Source of the DNA: Perkinsus olseni
Lineage: Eukaryota > Perkinsozoa > Perkinsida > Perkinsidae
Length of the DNA: 64,000 nucleotides
Direction of reading: 5' to 3'
NCBI GenBank assembly: GCA_013115135.1
Contig: JABANP010000055.1
Location: 1 to 64,000, forward strand
The position numbers were made by a program, and so were the translations under genes. This document shows positions 35,601-47,600 of the stretch, piece after piece; within the stretch, counting starts at the first letter, position 1, and each line of letters opens with the position of its first letter. Below the pieces are notes generated by a model that saw nothing but the letters and a program-made list of their open reading frames with translations, did no database searches and was not told where the DNA came from.

Positions 35601-38600
35601 GGCGAATTCTGTGAGGACTCAATGTGCAGGCCTCGGCGGAGATATCTCGATATCTTGTGCGGAGTCTTGCTCTGTAAAACGTCTTATCTCGAACCGTACA
35701 GAGATTTGCTCCGTAAAAAATCTGGGAAGAAGATGCGACGGTCGGTTGTCCCTCCGTCGGGTCATATGCTGTTGGGCCTTTGTAGGTGCTCTTGACTTCT
35801 ACTGCTGCGGCAAGCAGTGAACGACCGCCGCTGATCAAGATCAGATCGGAGTTCAACCCTCCTGAGGTTGTTGTGGGCTCTCTTCATGGAGTCTTCAAGT
35901 TGATAACAAAACTCCTGCAGAACGTCCTGCATAGTTCCGCAGCCTTTGTGAGATGGATGGACGGAACCTGCTTATTGGTAGGGGTGGGGGATCTGCATCT
36001 TTCTTGTGTTCATGTCTCGGCGAATCCTAGGTTGATGCTTGCATATCATGGATGTGCTCGGGTTCGTGATCGCATCTTTCACAGGTTCCGACGCAGTCCA
36101 CAGAGTTGGATGAGGAGAAAGCCTTGGCCTTTTCCTTCTGCAAGGACGTCTCACAGAACCCAGCTCTGATCGAGATGACCATGACCATCCAGAATTCGGT
36201 CCAGCAAGTGTTCCAAACCATTAACAAGTTCATGCGCAGCTGGAAGAAATATGATACCCAGTGGGGGTTGTGGGACGTGAAGAGGCGACAGGATTTGGAG
36301 AGAGTCGCGGTCGAGAAGAAGCATGGTCTGAGCTATTTCGACGCGCACCTGAAGGTTTATAAAAATCTGGTGGAAACTATGCTGGAGCAGAAGAGGGATC
36401 ATGATGTGGCCTTCGTCCGTGTGGACTGCAGCGCCATCATCACAGGTTGGTGGTTGCTGGGTACTGACGTTAGGCGATCTTTCCTGCGTGAAAGAGAGAA
36501 TATCGAGAGTACACTCTAGGCAGGGGTTCGCTAGCTCATCTAGGGATCGCTGAAAGTCATCCGGAGAGTATTTTTGAGGAGGTGTGGCGTATCAGGTATC
36601 CGGAGCCAAGCGCAGGAGTGGACGAGGGAATATGGCAGAATACTAGCGGATATGGCGTCAAAGGATTTGGATAAAATACGAGTAGGGATTTTATGCTACA
36701 ATCCTGTTGATAACCTGTTTTAACCGTTTCAACGGCGATCGTTGAACGCTGTATCAATTCAGTATCCTTTGCACGGTCTGACGACTCTCGTGGGTTGAGG
36801 AGTCGTTTTTGCAATAAGAAGGTATCATCAGCCCGCACCACTTGTTGTCAGATCGAAATAAGAGACCACAAGGACAATATCGACTTTACGCCAACTAAGT
36901 TGGAGGAGCTCGAAGTCCATGCTCAACACGATATCGACAATTGAGGCAGTCCAGTATGGACATGGAAATACGGATAGCTGATGTTAGGGAAAAGTAAGAC
37001 CGCCGTGGGCTGAGGGCTTTCATTCTGACTGCCGTTGCTGCTTCTCCCTAGTGGGATGGTCTGAGTACGCCTGATCAGTCCTGTTCGATAGTCGTTGTGC
37101 GTACACGGCCTAGTGCGTACTGCGAAAGTGGATCGGGATTTTGCGGATTTCAGGTATCGGACTTTGTTATCATACAAGTGCAAAGTGAAGGCAGAGGAGC
37201 TGAGCTTGGCTGATCGTCTACCCGACTCGTGGAGGAGTTTGAAGAGATACTCTCGGGCGAAGGACTTGGCTCTTGAGAAGAGCAAGATTGAGTTCGCTGA
37301 TATTACCAAACAGGAGGTGGGTAGCGATTCGGGCCTGCTTGTGAGTTGGAGGTTCGCTCCTGTCGGCGTGTCGGAATTATCATCTTCGCTCGGTGGAAAG
37401 TTCCGATTGTTCGTACCCACTTCGATAATCCCACTTTGCTCTGGCATGACTGGTTGGTTGTGGTCAGGTTGTGGACTTCAGCGCGGAATGTAGCAAACTA
37501 CTCGACGATTTCAGTGCTGGAGGGCCAGGTAGGTTCATGAAGAGATGTTAGCTGCCGTTCTGTGCTTGTGGAAGTTGAGGGGTGCATGAATTAGTAATTG
37601 CGAAGGAAACCGTGAGTCTTATATATGAATACACCCACCGTGGGGCTCGAACCCACGACCACAAGGTTAAGAGCCTTGCGCTCTACCGACTGAGCTAGAC
37701 GGGCTTGAAGTGGCATATCAAAAACCACCTCCAAGAGCTTATCTGGACCTGTTGAAGCAAGATATCTCAATCAGGCACAGACGATGTTACCCTGGAGGAA
37801 GGGGCTGAGCTCATGAGGAAATACCAGAACGAGATGAACCAGCGTTTGAAGAGGAAGGAGGTCGGAACCAATTTTCGAGGCTCTCAGGATTCGAATTTTT
37901 TTCTCGTCATATGCCAACCTTCGCGGCTTCAATGTGTCTCGTTGGTTTATTAGGAGTTGGTGAGATCGGAGACGCTGTTCAATCTGCCGATAACAAGTTA
38001 TGTGGAATTGGTAATTTTGGAGAAACAATTGAAGTTGCTGACGAATGTCTATGACATTTATGAAGACCATCGGAGGATGGTAAGGTGGACGGGAGGTGGG
38101 TGGAGGCATCGTGAACTGGACTCTGAGATTCACGGAATTTGGATTTTCGCGCGCAGGAAGAGCAGCACTTTTCCAGAGGACTTCTGACAGAGGAAGTCCG
38201 TCACGAGAGAGATCGACTTTGGGTTAGTTGTTGTGAGCGTTTGAGTCGTAGCTTGGGCTCACCGGTGAGCACCGAGATTATCAACCTGTAGTACCACAAT
38301 TTCAACACAACGTAGGTGAGAATTTTGATGATTCGCGAATCTACAGGATTCCTGGTCCTGTTATGGAGACATATTTGATGGTATCCACTGGGGGATGTTG
38401 TAGTAGTGCAGCTGCTGTGAGACCACGTCCTGTTTGCACTTTTCTAAGCGAGCATTTCTCACTCGCCCCTCATTCGGTAGGTTCATCCCTCAGAATATCG
38501 GTAGAAATCTTATAAAGTCTCACTTTCGTACTGGTCATTCGTTGAGGAACTTCAAGAGTTCCAAGTTGTTCACGAGGATTTGAAACTCCCTCGTTGTTGT

Positions 38601-41600
38601 TAGGTGGAGGAGTTCAGCAATATGTTGTGGACGAAGATCGACATCGGGCCTGCTGGAGAGAACATCAGATGAGTATGATAAGAAAGTCAGGAAGAAGGGG
38701 AAGGAGTGAGTCTAAACCTGTTCTGTATCCTCCCTGAATCGACCTCGGATACTCTTCTTGGGTCTTGGGCGGGTCGGGTCGTATACAGGAGAGTGGCCAG
38801 ACTTGATTTCCCTCCGTTCAGGTTGCCGGAGTTGAAGACCAGCGTGGTCTTCAAGAAGCTCGAGCAGGTTGTGTCTGACTTTAAGCAATCCGTGCCATTG
38901 ATCGCCAGTCTGAAAACAGAGGCGATCAAGGCCTCTCATTGGGGAGAGCTCATGGCACTGGCTGGGCAAGCTGGCGATGACGATGCTCCTATCGACCTGT
39001 CCTCGATGACGCTGAAGTCTGTGTTTGCGTTGGAGCTGCAAAGATTCCCGGATGAGGTGAATGAGATCAGTAAGCAGCAGCGACTTATGATTCTCGTTGT
39101 GGGGACCGAGATGTGGCTTCGCTCCGCCGTTGATTGGACAATTTTCAGGAACTGCCGCCACCAATGAGATGAATATCGAGAACGAGTTGAAGAGGATCGA
39201 GGCAGCTTGGAGGGCATTGGATTTGGATATGGGGATTTATAAAGGTAATAACTTCCTTGCCTGATACGCCAGGACTGTCGATCATGTTGGCGTCGGTGGT
39301 GAGCATCCTATCGGTATCTCTCGGTATCTTTTCAAACCTAATCTTGTACTGATGCTAATACTGTTCGAAACCGCAGCGCCTTGAATTTTGGTAGCGATGT
39401 GAAAAGGTGGAATTTTCAGGAGATCGGGGTCACGTGCTTCGCGGTAATGAGGAGTTGAGGCAGACGTTAGAGGACCATGTTCTGGTCCTTCAAAGTATGT
39501 CTATGAGCAAATATGCGGTGAAGCTGATGGACTCCATCAAGCGGTGGGAGAAGAATCTTAATGTTGTTAATGAGGTGCTCAGTGCTTGGCTCACTGTGCA
39601 ACGGAAGTGGATGTAAGGAGGGAGGGCTTGGAGGTGTGCAGTGGCCGTGGCGTCCAGGGTGTACGTAATTTTCGTCGCGAACGATTCGTGATTTCTAGGT
39701 GGCAGCAATTGAAAGTTCTTATCGTGAGTGATGATAGATTCGACTGGAACCGCATCATGAGGGGTGGGTCCGTTTAGAGTATACATTCCGTGGATCGAGA
39801 GAGTGAATCATGAGCTCATACCGAGAGAAAGATAATCGGGATATCTCTGAATTACCTCTTGCAGTTAGTGGATAATCAGTCTGTGGGAGACTGAGATAAC
39901 TCGGGCTCTTCGACTTTTCGCTCTCAACTCGAGGGTTGAACGATTGATGGTAAATGGAGTGCCTGCGGATCGGTAGAGTGGCATCTTGAGGTTGACTCTC
40001 GTCAGGTATCTTGAGAGTATCTTTCTGGATTCGGATGATATCAGATTGCAGCTGCCTGAGGAGGCTAAGAAATTCGACAAGATTCACAAGGTATTCAAGG
40101 ATTTGATGGAACGAACGTAAGTTCGGAAGGGGCTGTTGTGCTGATGGTTGAACGACCCTATGAATTGGGATCTTGTTATTTCTCCGAGAATTTGAAAACG
40201 AGAATATGAATGAACGCCGCTGCATGGTGAGGCAGTCCCTGTAGTTGGTATGGTCGGTGAGCACGAGCTCGATAATAGCGATCGTGAGCGTCGCTGTTGA
40301 TACTGGTGATTGGAAAGTCTGGGTTTAGTGCCTCGAGTCCTAATGCCATCCAAGCATGCTGCGCCAACGACAGACTGAGTGAATTGAAGGGTCTCACGGC
40401 GGACTTGGACAGGACTCAGAAGAGCCTTACGGACTATCTTGACACTAAGCGTGAGTGGAGGGGGGGGAGCGTCTTGAGGGCAGATTCTCGTGCGGAATGA
40501 CAAGGGCAACGAGGGTTGCGGAGGGCAACAGGAACTTATTGTGATTGATACTGGCGAATTCAACTGCGGTGATTGGCATCTTCAGAGAGTCTTGATGACG
40601 AGGTCGATGAGTATAAAGCTCCTGCGTATTCCTGGTTTTGCGTCCGTGAGGCGTCGGGCCTTGCTGACTCAGTACAGTTGAACTTGTCAGGTGCGTTGTT
40701 CCCCCGCTTCTACTTCATATCGGACGACGAGCTGCTGTCCATACTGGGGAGCTCGGATCCTCAAGCAGTCCAGCCTCACTCACTCAAGCTCTTTGACAAC
40801 GCTAAAGGAGATTGTCTTCAAACCGGGAAGTAACGAGTGACGGGTGGATGGGTGTGTAGAGGTCGTGGGTTCGATCCCGGCACCGTGCATTCGTAATGTG
40901 ACCGACTGATCGCGGTTTTCAGCATCTACTGTGATTGGTATGGTCTCCGATGAGGGGGAGCGATGGTCGTTCTGTACACCCGTCAAGGCAGTCGGAGCTG
41001 TCGAAGAGTGGATGACCAAGGTGACCGAGGTTCAATAGGCCTGGAATTCTGATTCTATTGTAAACGTGTTGGTAGCATAAAATTCCCTCGTGTCACTCAG
41101 GTCGATGACGAAATGAAAGATTCCCTATTGAGGTTGATGAAGGAGGCTGTCTATCAGTACCCCTCATCGCCCCGAACGAAGTGGATTCTGTCGAGGTTGG
41201 GTATGGTCGTGCTGGCCGGCACCCAAATATGGTGGACGTGGAGCATCGAAGACACGTTCAAGCGCGTGATGGAGAAGGGCGATAAGAATGCTATGAAGAG
41301 GGAGTTGAGGAAGGAGAGCCATGAGCTAGGACAGCTCGTGGAGCTGATACGGACGGACCTGAGCAGTTGCAATAGGAAATGCGTGAACACTCTGATCATT
41401 CTCGACGTGCATGCTCGGGATATCGTCGATCGATTTGTGAGGGACTCGATACTGGACGCGAGGGAATTCGCGTGGGAAAGCCAGCTGAGGTTCATGTGGG
41501 ACAGGAGGTTGGATGATATATTAATAAAGCAATGTAATAGGATGCGGGGTGGGGGAATTGAACCCGGGTCGTTTGTAGGTACGGGGTCTTTCCGGTATTG

Positions 41601-44600
41601 TTATGAGTACCAGGGGCTCAATGGTCGACTGGTCATCACACCGCTGACTGATCGATGCGTGATGACGCTCACCACCGCCCTCACCTTCCTGCTGGGAGGG
41701 AGCCCTGCTGGTCCCGCTGGTGAGTTCTGGAAGGATCATCGATTCGAAATTGCTGGAGGTCTGTAGACGTTCATTCCGCTGAGAGATTGAGCTCATCAAG
41801 AAGAAATGATTTAGATTAGATGCTCGATAGATTCTTCAATTAGATTTTCTGCGTGGCCGTGCTGGGCTAGGGTGTATTGGTGTTAACACCTGCTTGAACA
41901 GGTACTGGGAAGACGGAGACAGTGAAGGACTTGGCCAAGAGTCTGGCAATCCGATGTGTTGTCTTCAACTGTGGTGAAGGTCTCGATTTCAAAGCTATGG
42001 GTGAGTATCGGGGATACTGCAGAGTGGTGGCTTAGTACATCAGCATCCGTTCGGAATCTCAGTCGGCTGTATCGCCTCCCTGTGAATATCGAGGCTGCGG
42101 CGTTCTTATATATTACACAGAATCTGTAGGAAATAAGATCTATAGTCTTTATGCCGTGGAGGTGGCATCTTGGGCTTGGGTCAATATTTATTCTCTGAGG
42201 CTGTCCGCACTAATCGCGGGCGTGCAGTAGACGCGTTCGCGATTTGGATTACCGATTCCGCGTCGCACTGGTTTCTGTAGGCACAATTTTCTCTGGCCTA
42301 GCAGAGGCTGGTTTCTGGGGCTGCTTCGACGAGTTCAACCGTATCAACGCGGAAGTCCTGTCGGTCGTGAGTGCCCAGATAAAGTCGATCCAAATGGGGC
42401 TGGCCCAGCGCAGCCCGACGATTGAGCTTCTGGGAAGGGACGTGACGCTGAGGAGCACTATTGGGTATTTCATTACGATGAATCCGGGCTATGCTGGGCG
42501 GACGGAGCTGCCGGATAATCTGAAGGCGATGTTCCGGCCGGTGGTTATGATCGTTCCTGACTTGCTTATGATTTGCGAGAATATGTTGATGTCTGAGGGC
42601 TTCGGGAAGGCGAAGGTGCTGGCGAATAAGATGACTGTCTTGTACTCTCTGGCGCAGGGACAGCTGTCGAAACAGTAATAATGGGCCTGCTGCTCATCAG
42701 CTCATTTCTGCTTGTTCATTTTTGACCGCTATCAAGCCTTCGGACCCTTCGGATCTGACGGCTTAGCATCGCGGGAGAAATAGTGGGCCTGGGAATCTTC
42801 CTGCTACTCAGAGACACTGCGAGAGGTTCATGAGCTGCTTTTTTGATGCATTGGGTTTTAATCATCTTTAACGAGACTTCACCTTTGCCTGGTAATTTGC
42901 AACTTATTTACTATCTAGTGTCCGGTGAGTGGAGCCATCGGATTCAACTGCTAGCGTAGCTGCATCCGGTTCATGTGGCGATGTTCTTGACATATTTGTC
43001 CGCTCAATTTTACAAGTAGGTTATCTTGAACGATTCCGGTATTTAATGCCTGTTGAGACGAGCCATCGGATTTCGCTGCTGACGCATTCGCACTCGATTG
43101 GTGGCGTTTTAGGTACCATTACGACTTCAAGCTTCGGGCGTTGAAGTCGGTTCTGGTGATGGCTGGTGATTTGAAGAGGTCATCGGCCGACTTGCCGGAG
43201 GATGTTGTGCTCATGCGGGCACTCAGGGACATGAACATGCCCAAATTCGTCAAGGAGGATGTAAGACCGGGAAGGTATCGGGGTAAGGTTTAGGTATCTT
43301 GCGAGACAGGCAGCGACTTGCGGGAAGGTTTTTTGACAGAAGAGTTGGAGAGATTATCTTCAGACGCAATCGTTTTTAGTTATTAACTTGTCGTGCTGTC
43401 GCCCCTATCATAACGATATTAACGCAGGTGGCTTTCGATCGGTTTAACTGGTCTCAGGTACCCCTCTTCCAGGGTCTCCTCAGCGACCTCTTCCCTGGTC
43501 TAGAGTGTCCACGAGTGGGGTATCCTAGCTTGAAGAAGGCCATTGAGGAGGAGCTGGAGAGTCACAGCATGAAGCATCGATTTGAGGATCTCTACCTCCT
43601 CCAAGTTGATAAGGTCATGCAGCTGTACGAGACGATGCTGACGAGGCACACGACGATGGTCGTTGGTGAGTCACCGACGGTACCGCATTTTTCTCATCTA
43701 CTCGAAATAGGGGTATCTCTTCTGACCTTCTGGACCTTGCGCAGGTTGGAAGTTTTGTTCGATCGGTTTTTTGAGAGGCAGTCTCCGTAGTTGGCAACAT
43801 GTGCGGTGGAAAATTTATTACTCATGTTCGATTGATGCTCACTCATTATTTCAAAATTCAAGTCGTTACGGACTTCTCATATTGTGATTATCGTTCCTCC
43901 TAGGTAAAACCATGAGTGGCAAGTCGGCGGTCATTGAGTGCCTGGCGGGGGCCCAGAAGCGAGCTTTCGATACGCCCACCCACCTGTATCCGATCAACCC
44001 GAAGATGGTGACGGTGAACGAGCTGTATGGCGTGCTGGACCCGGCGACGAGAGACTGGACGGATGGACTGCTGAGTAAAATATTCCGTGATATCAATCAA
44101 CCGGTGCCAGCGGGAAGGGGAGCGGAGAAAAGATATGTTTTGTATGATGGTGATGTTGACGCGGTGTGGGTCGAGAATATGAACTCAGTGATGGATGACA
44201 ATAAAATTCTCACACTTAATAATGGCGAGCGGATAAGGCTGGAGAAGCATTGCGCGATGCTTTTTGAGGTGGATAATCTGCAGTACGCCTCACCAGCTAC
44301 CATTTCGCGTTGTGGGATGGTTTACGTTGACGATAAGGATCTTGGACCGGCGCCATTTTATGATCGATGGGCGAGAGGGAAGGGAGAGCAGGTGGAGAAA
44401 ATTCTGATGGAAATGTAGTAAAAATGGCATTGGCTTCGCTCCGCTGAGATGTGTTTTTAGGTTTGAGAAGTGGGTGAGACCTTGCTTGGCGCTCCTTTGT
44501 GATGGCAGGGTCGATGGGGAGGTCCTGTCCGATGGCCCGCTCGCTGGAAGCTTACCTAGAAGCCAGGTTGGGACGGATTATGTCGTCCAACTAAGTAGAA

Positions 44601-47600
44601 TTTTCGACAGCATGATCGTCTCTGAGGAGGCTAGTCAGAAGAAGCCCCAAACGACCGCTGCGGTTTTCATATTCACGATGGTCTGGTCGCTTGGCTCGGT
44701 ACTGGAAGAACGAACTCGGGAGCAATTCGACGATTTTATGAAGAATCTGGTGAAGGAGAAAAAAATCAGCGAAATCGGCGAAGTAAAACTGCCTAAGGAG
44801 TCACTGTATGAGATGCTGTATGATTCGGCGATTGAGAAATGGGTGCCGTGGAAAGAGCGAGTGGCCGCGTACGAGGAGGGCTCTCCTGATCGAGATTTCA
44901 ACTCCATTTTGGTGCCCACGGTGGACACGACAAGATACTCGTGGCTGCGGTCGCAGTTTGCAAGGGTGAAGGCGCCCTGCTTGTTTGTGGGTGAATCTGG
45001 TAGGACTTGGAGGATTGGATTTTTGTCGTTTTTATCCGGCGCCTCGTTGACCGGAAATTTTTTGGAAATTTTGACGTCAAAAAATTTTCGCTGGCGTCCT
45101 GCTTCATGCATTCTCAGAGCAGGATAGGTTTCATTTTTAGGAACTGCAAAATCGGTGACGATCATAAATTCTCTGGAGACCGAGCCGGTGGAGACGAGTC
45201 AGATGTTGTTGATCAACTTTTCTAGTCGGACGAGTTCGGCCGACTTCCAGCGGAATATTGAGGATAATATTTTTAAGCGAACAGGTAGGCGGAGCGAAGC
45301 TTTCGTTTGAGATTTTTCTTACCAGGGCGCTTGTTCGGACCGGAACAGGGAAAGACTTTGCGCATCTTTGTGGACGACCTGTCGATGCCCAAGATTGATA
45401 AGTACGGGACGCAACAGCCGTTGGCACTCCTCAAGTTTGTTGTGGAAAAAGGATTTATGTGAGATAATTTTGAGGCGCAGTGACGGATTTGAGGTTGGTG
45501 GAGTAGGTACGAGCGGAGCGGAGATTTGGAGAAAATTATTATCCAGGATGTTGAGCATATAGCGGCTATGCAGCCTCCTGGGGCGGGCAGGAATTCGATC
45601 GACCCGCGGGTGATCAGCCTGTACTGTGCGATCGGCATCACATTCCCGTCTACGGAGACCATCGATAAGATCTACAGCTCAATATTGAAGGGGATGTTCG
45701 TGTTGTTTGGAGATGAGGTGCGTTGGGGAAATGCAAGAGAGCAAGATTTGGTATTATCGCTATTCCTCAGGTTCGTCATATGGCTTTGAGACTGCCGAAT
45801 GTGACTTTGTCGTTACACCGAGACGTTGTTGAGAACCTTCCGAGGAGCCCCTCCAAGTTCCACTATATTTTTAATTTGCGAGATTTGTCTCGGGTCTATC
45901 AGGGCGTGTGTCAGGCGGACCCGCAAGTGATAACGACGGCCGCGAAATTGGTGCGATTGTGGCGCCATGAGTTTCGAAGAGTTTATGCCGATCGACTGAT
46001 CGATGACAGCGAGCGGGATTACGTTGATGATCAACTTATGGGGGAGATTATTGAGAAGCATTTTCCGGAGTGTCGGGAAGAGGCTTTGAGAGAACCGCTG
46101 GTTTTTGGCGACTTTAAGGACGTTGTGAGCATCTTGGAGGCTGACGAGCCGACAGGGGAGGTGCGGTTGTACGAGGATATGACCGATTGGAAGGCAGTGA
46201 ATGGGATTCTCGCGGCGGTATTGGAGTTGTATAATATGAACAACAGCGCGATGAACTTGGTTCTCTTCGTCGACGCCATGCGGCACATGACGAGGATCCA
46301 TCGGATATTGCGTTTGCCCCAGGGTAATGCCCTTCTAGTGGGTATAGGAGGGTTGGGCAAGCAGAGTTTGACTAAGTTGGCCTCGTTCGCGGCCGAGCAG
46401 GCGCTGTATGAGATCACGCTGTGCCGCGGGTATGGGAGATAGCAATTTGAAAGAGGATTTGAAGGCGCTGTACCAGGCGGCAGTGAAGGGACCGCAGACG
46501 TTCCTGTTCACGGACGCGAATGTGGTTGAAGAGGGTTTCTTGGAGTATATTAATAACATGCTGACGGTTGGCATGGTACCGGCGCTGTTCGCTGATGACG
46601 AGAAGGAATCTTTGATCTCGGGGGTGCGAGGGAAGGCTAAGGCGGAGGGAGTTAGTGAGAGTCGGATGTGGAGCTACTGCGTAAGAGGGGCTTTGGGGGG
46701 CAGTTTTTGAAGTGGTGAAATCTGTCCGTCTTGAATTGATTGACGTTGGGAAACGGGGGGAATATGACGCCTTTTACAGGCCCCTTCAAATGATATACAT
46801 ATTAGTAGGGCATGAGTAGCATAAAAGGGGACGTTGATCATAGCGCTACTCAAGTTGGCTGATAGAATACTGAAATCTATTGATAGTGTATGAGTAGCAT
46901 AAAATATTCCTTGTGAGAAGATGTGCAAGTGCGTATTGTTCAGGTGAATCATATCAGATCTCAGCTTCACTTGGTGCTGGCGATGAGCCCGGCTGGCTCG
47001 GCTCTCAGAGTGCGTTGCAGGAACTTCCCGGGTCTTGTCACCTGTACGACCATCGACTGGTTCCAGCCGTGGCCTACAGACGCCCTATTGGCAGTGGCGA
47101 CGCAGTTATTGGCAGAGTAAAAAGTGTCGGGGTGTGGGGTTCGAACCGGGGACCTGTTGCTCTCAGGTGTGACGTTCCTGCTGATAACAGAGGGATATTA
47201 ATCAGTTCATTTGTGAGGCGCACCTTTCAGTGACCACCAAGTACAGTCCAGATTTCGAGGCGAAGTGAGTCCTCTGGCGAACCTCGCCTCAATTTTGCGT
47301 GCCGTATTGATTTATTTCTGCTGCCGTATTTATATCCTGAGATTCGTAGATTGTTTAATTAGGAAAAATTTTGACAAAAATTACAATACACTAAGGGATT
47401 CAGTATGCCTTCTGTGCTGACAACCGAGAAGCCGTCGGTTTGCGCGTGTCACGGGATGCTCAGAGAGTCTCCGGGCTGCATCATTCGCAGTCCGGCGAGG
47501 AAGACTTGTATGAATTCGTGTTTGAGCTGTGATGGGGTTGGCAGGTGGCTCTGAGCGCCTAGGCTTCCGCAGGTTCAAAAGACGCAACTTCGCGACTCCG

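Larger units (their letters stand above)
31540..38200 (+). other. Dynein tail (DHC_N1) exons
   Basis: Successive exons match the tail consensus. [20 protein letters not shown] lies at about 31600-31690. [19 protein letters not shown] lies at 32070-32190. The [11 protein letters not shown] block starts near 32618. A block near 33105 holds [15 protein letters not shown], and [15 protein letters not shown] starts at about 33386. [20 protein letters not shown] starts near 33957, and [14 protein letters not shown] is near 34683. FVRWMDGTC is near 35945 and [13 protein letters not shown] near 36240. [12 protein letters not shown] is near 37208 and [12 protein letters not shown] near 37980. This part of the chain binds intermediate chains and dimerises. 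Confidence 0.85.
38600..41035 (+). other. Dynein linker exons
   Basis: The linker swings to make the power stroke. Its exons read in order: [15 protein letters not shown] (about 38604); [16 protein letters not shown] and [10 protein letters not shown] (38868-38975); [20 protein letters not shown] (39007-39067); [19 protein letters not shown] (about 39535); [20 protein letters not shown] (from 40006). The block near 40360 is [19 protein letters not shown], and [17 protein letters not shown] lies at 40702-40752. The chain ends in [12 protein letters not shown] (40939) and EEWMTKV. The AAA run at 40804-40806 carries one base too many. Confidence 0.9.
46321..47230 (+). other. Dynein AAA4
   Basis: The P-loop region reads [20 protein letters not shown], where most dyneins have GGSGKQS, so one P-loop Ser is Leu here. 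The frame passes ITLCRGYG into [18 protein letters not shown] only if one G of 46434-46436 is ignored. Walker B and sensor blocks are [20 protein letters not shown] and, in exon 46944-47116, [19 protein letters not shown] and TIDWFQPWP. Confidence 0.9.

Noticed and set aside
41534..41578. Reading this stretch as coding sequence of dynein
   Set aside because: It is in frame and open, but removing it restores the family sequence exactly, and the removed piece is tRNA-like with GT and AG ends.
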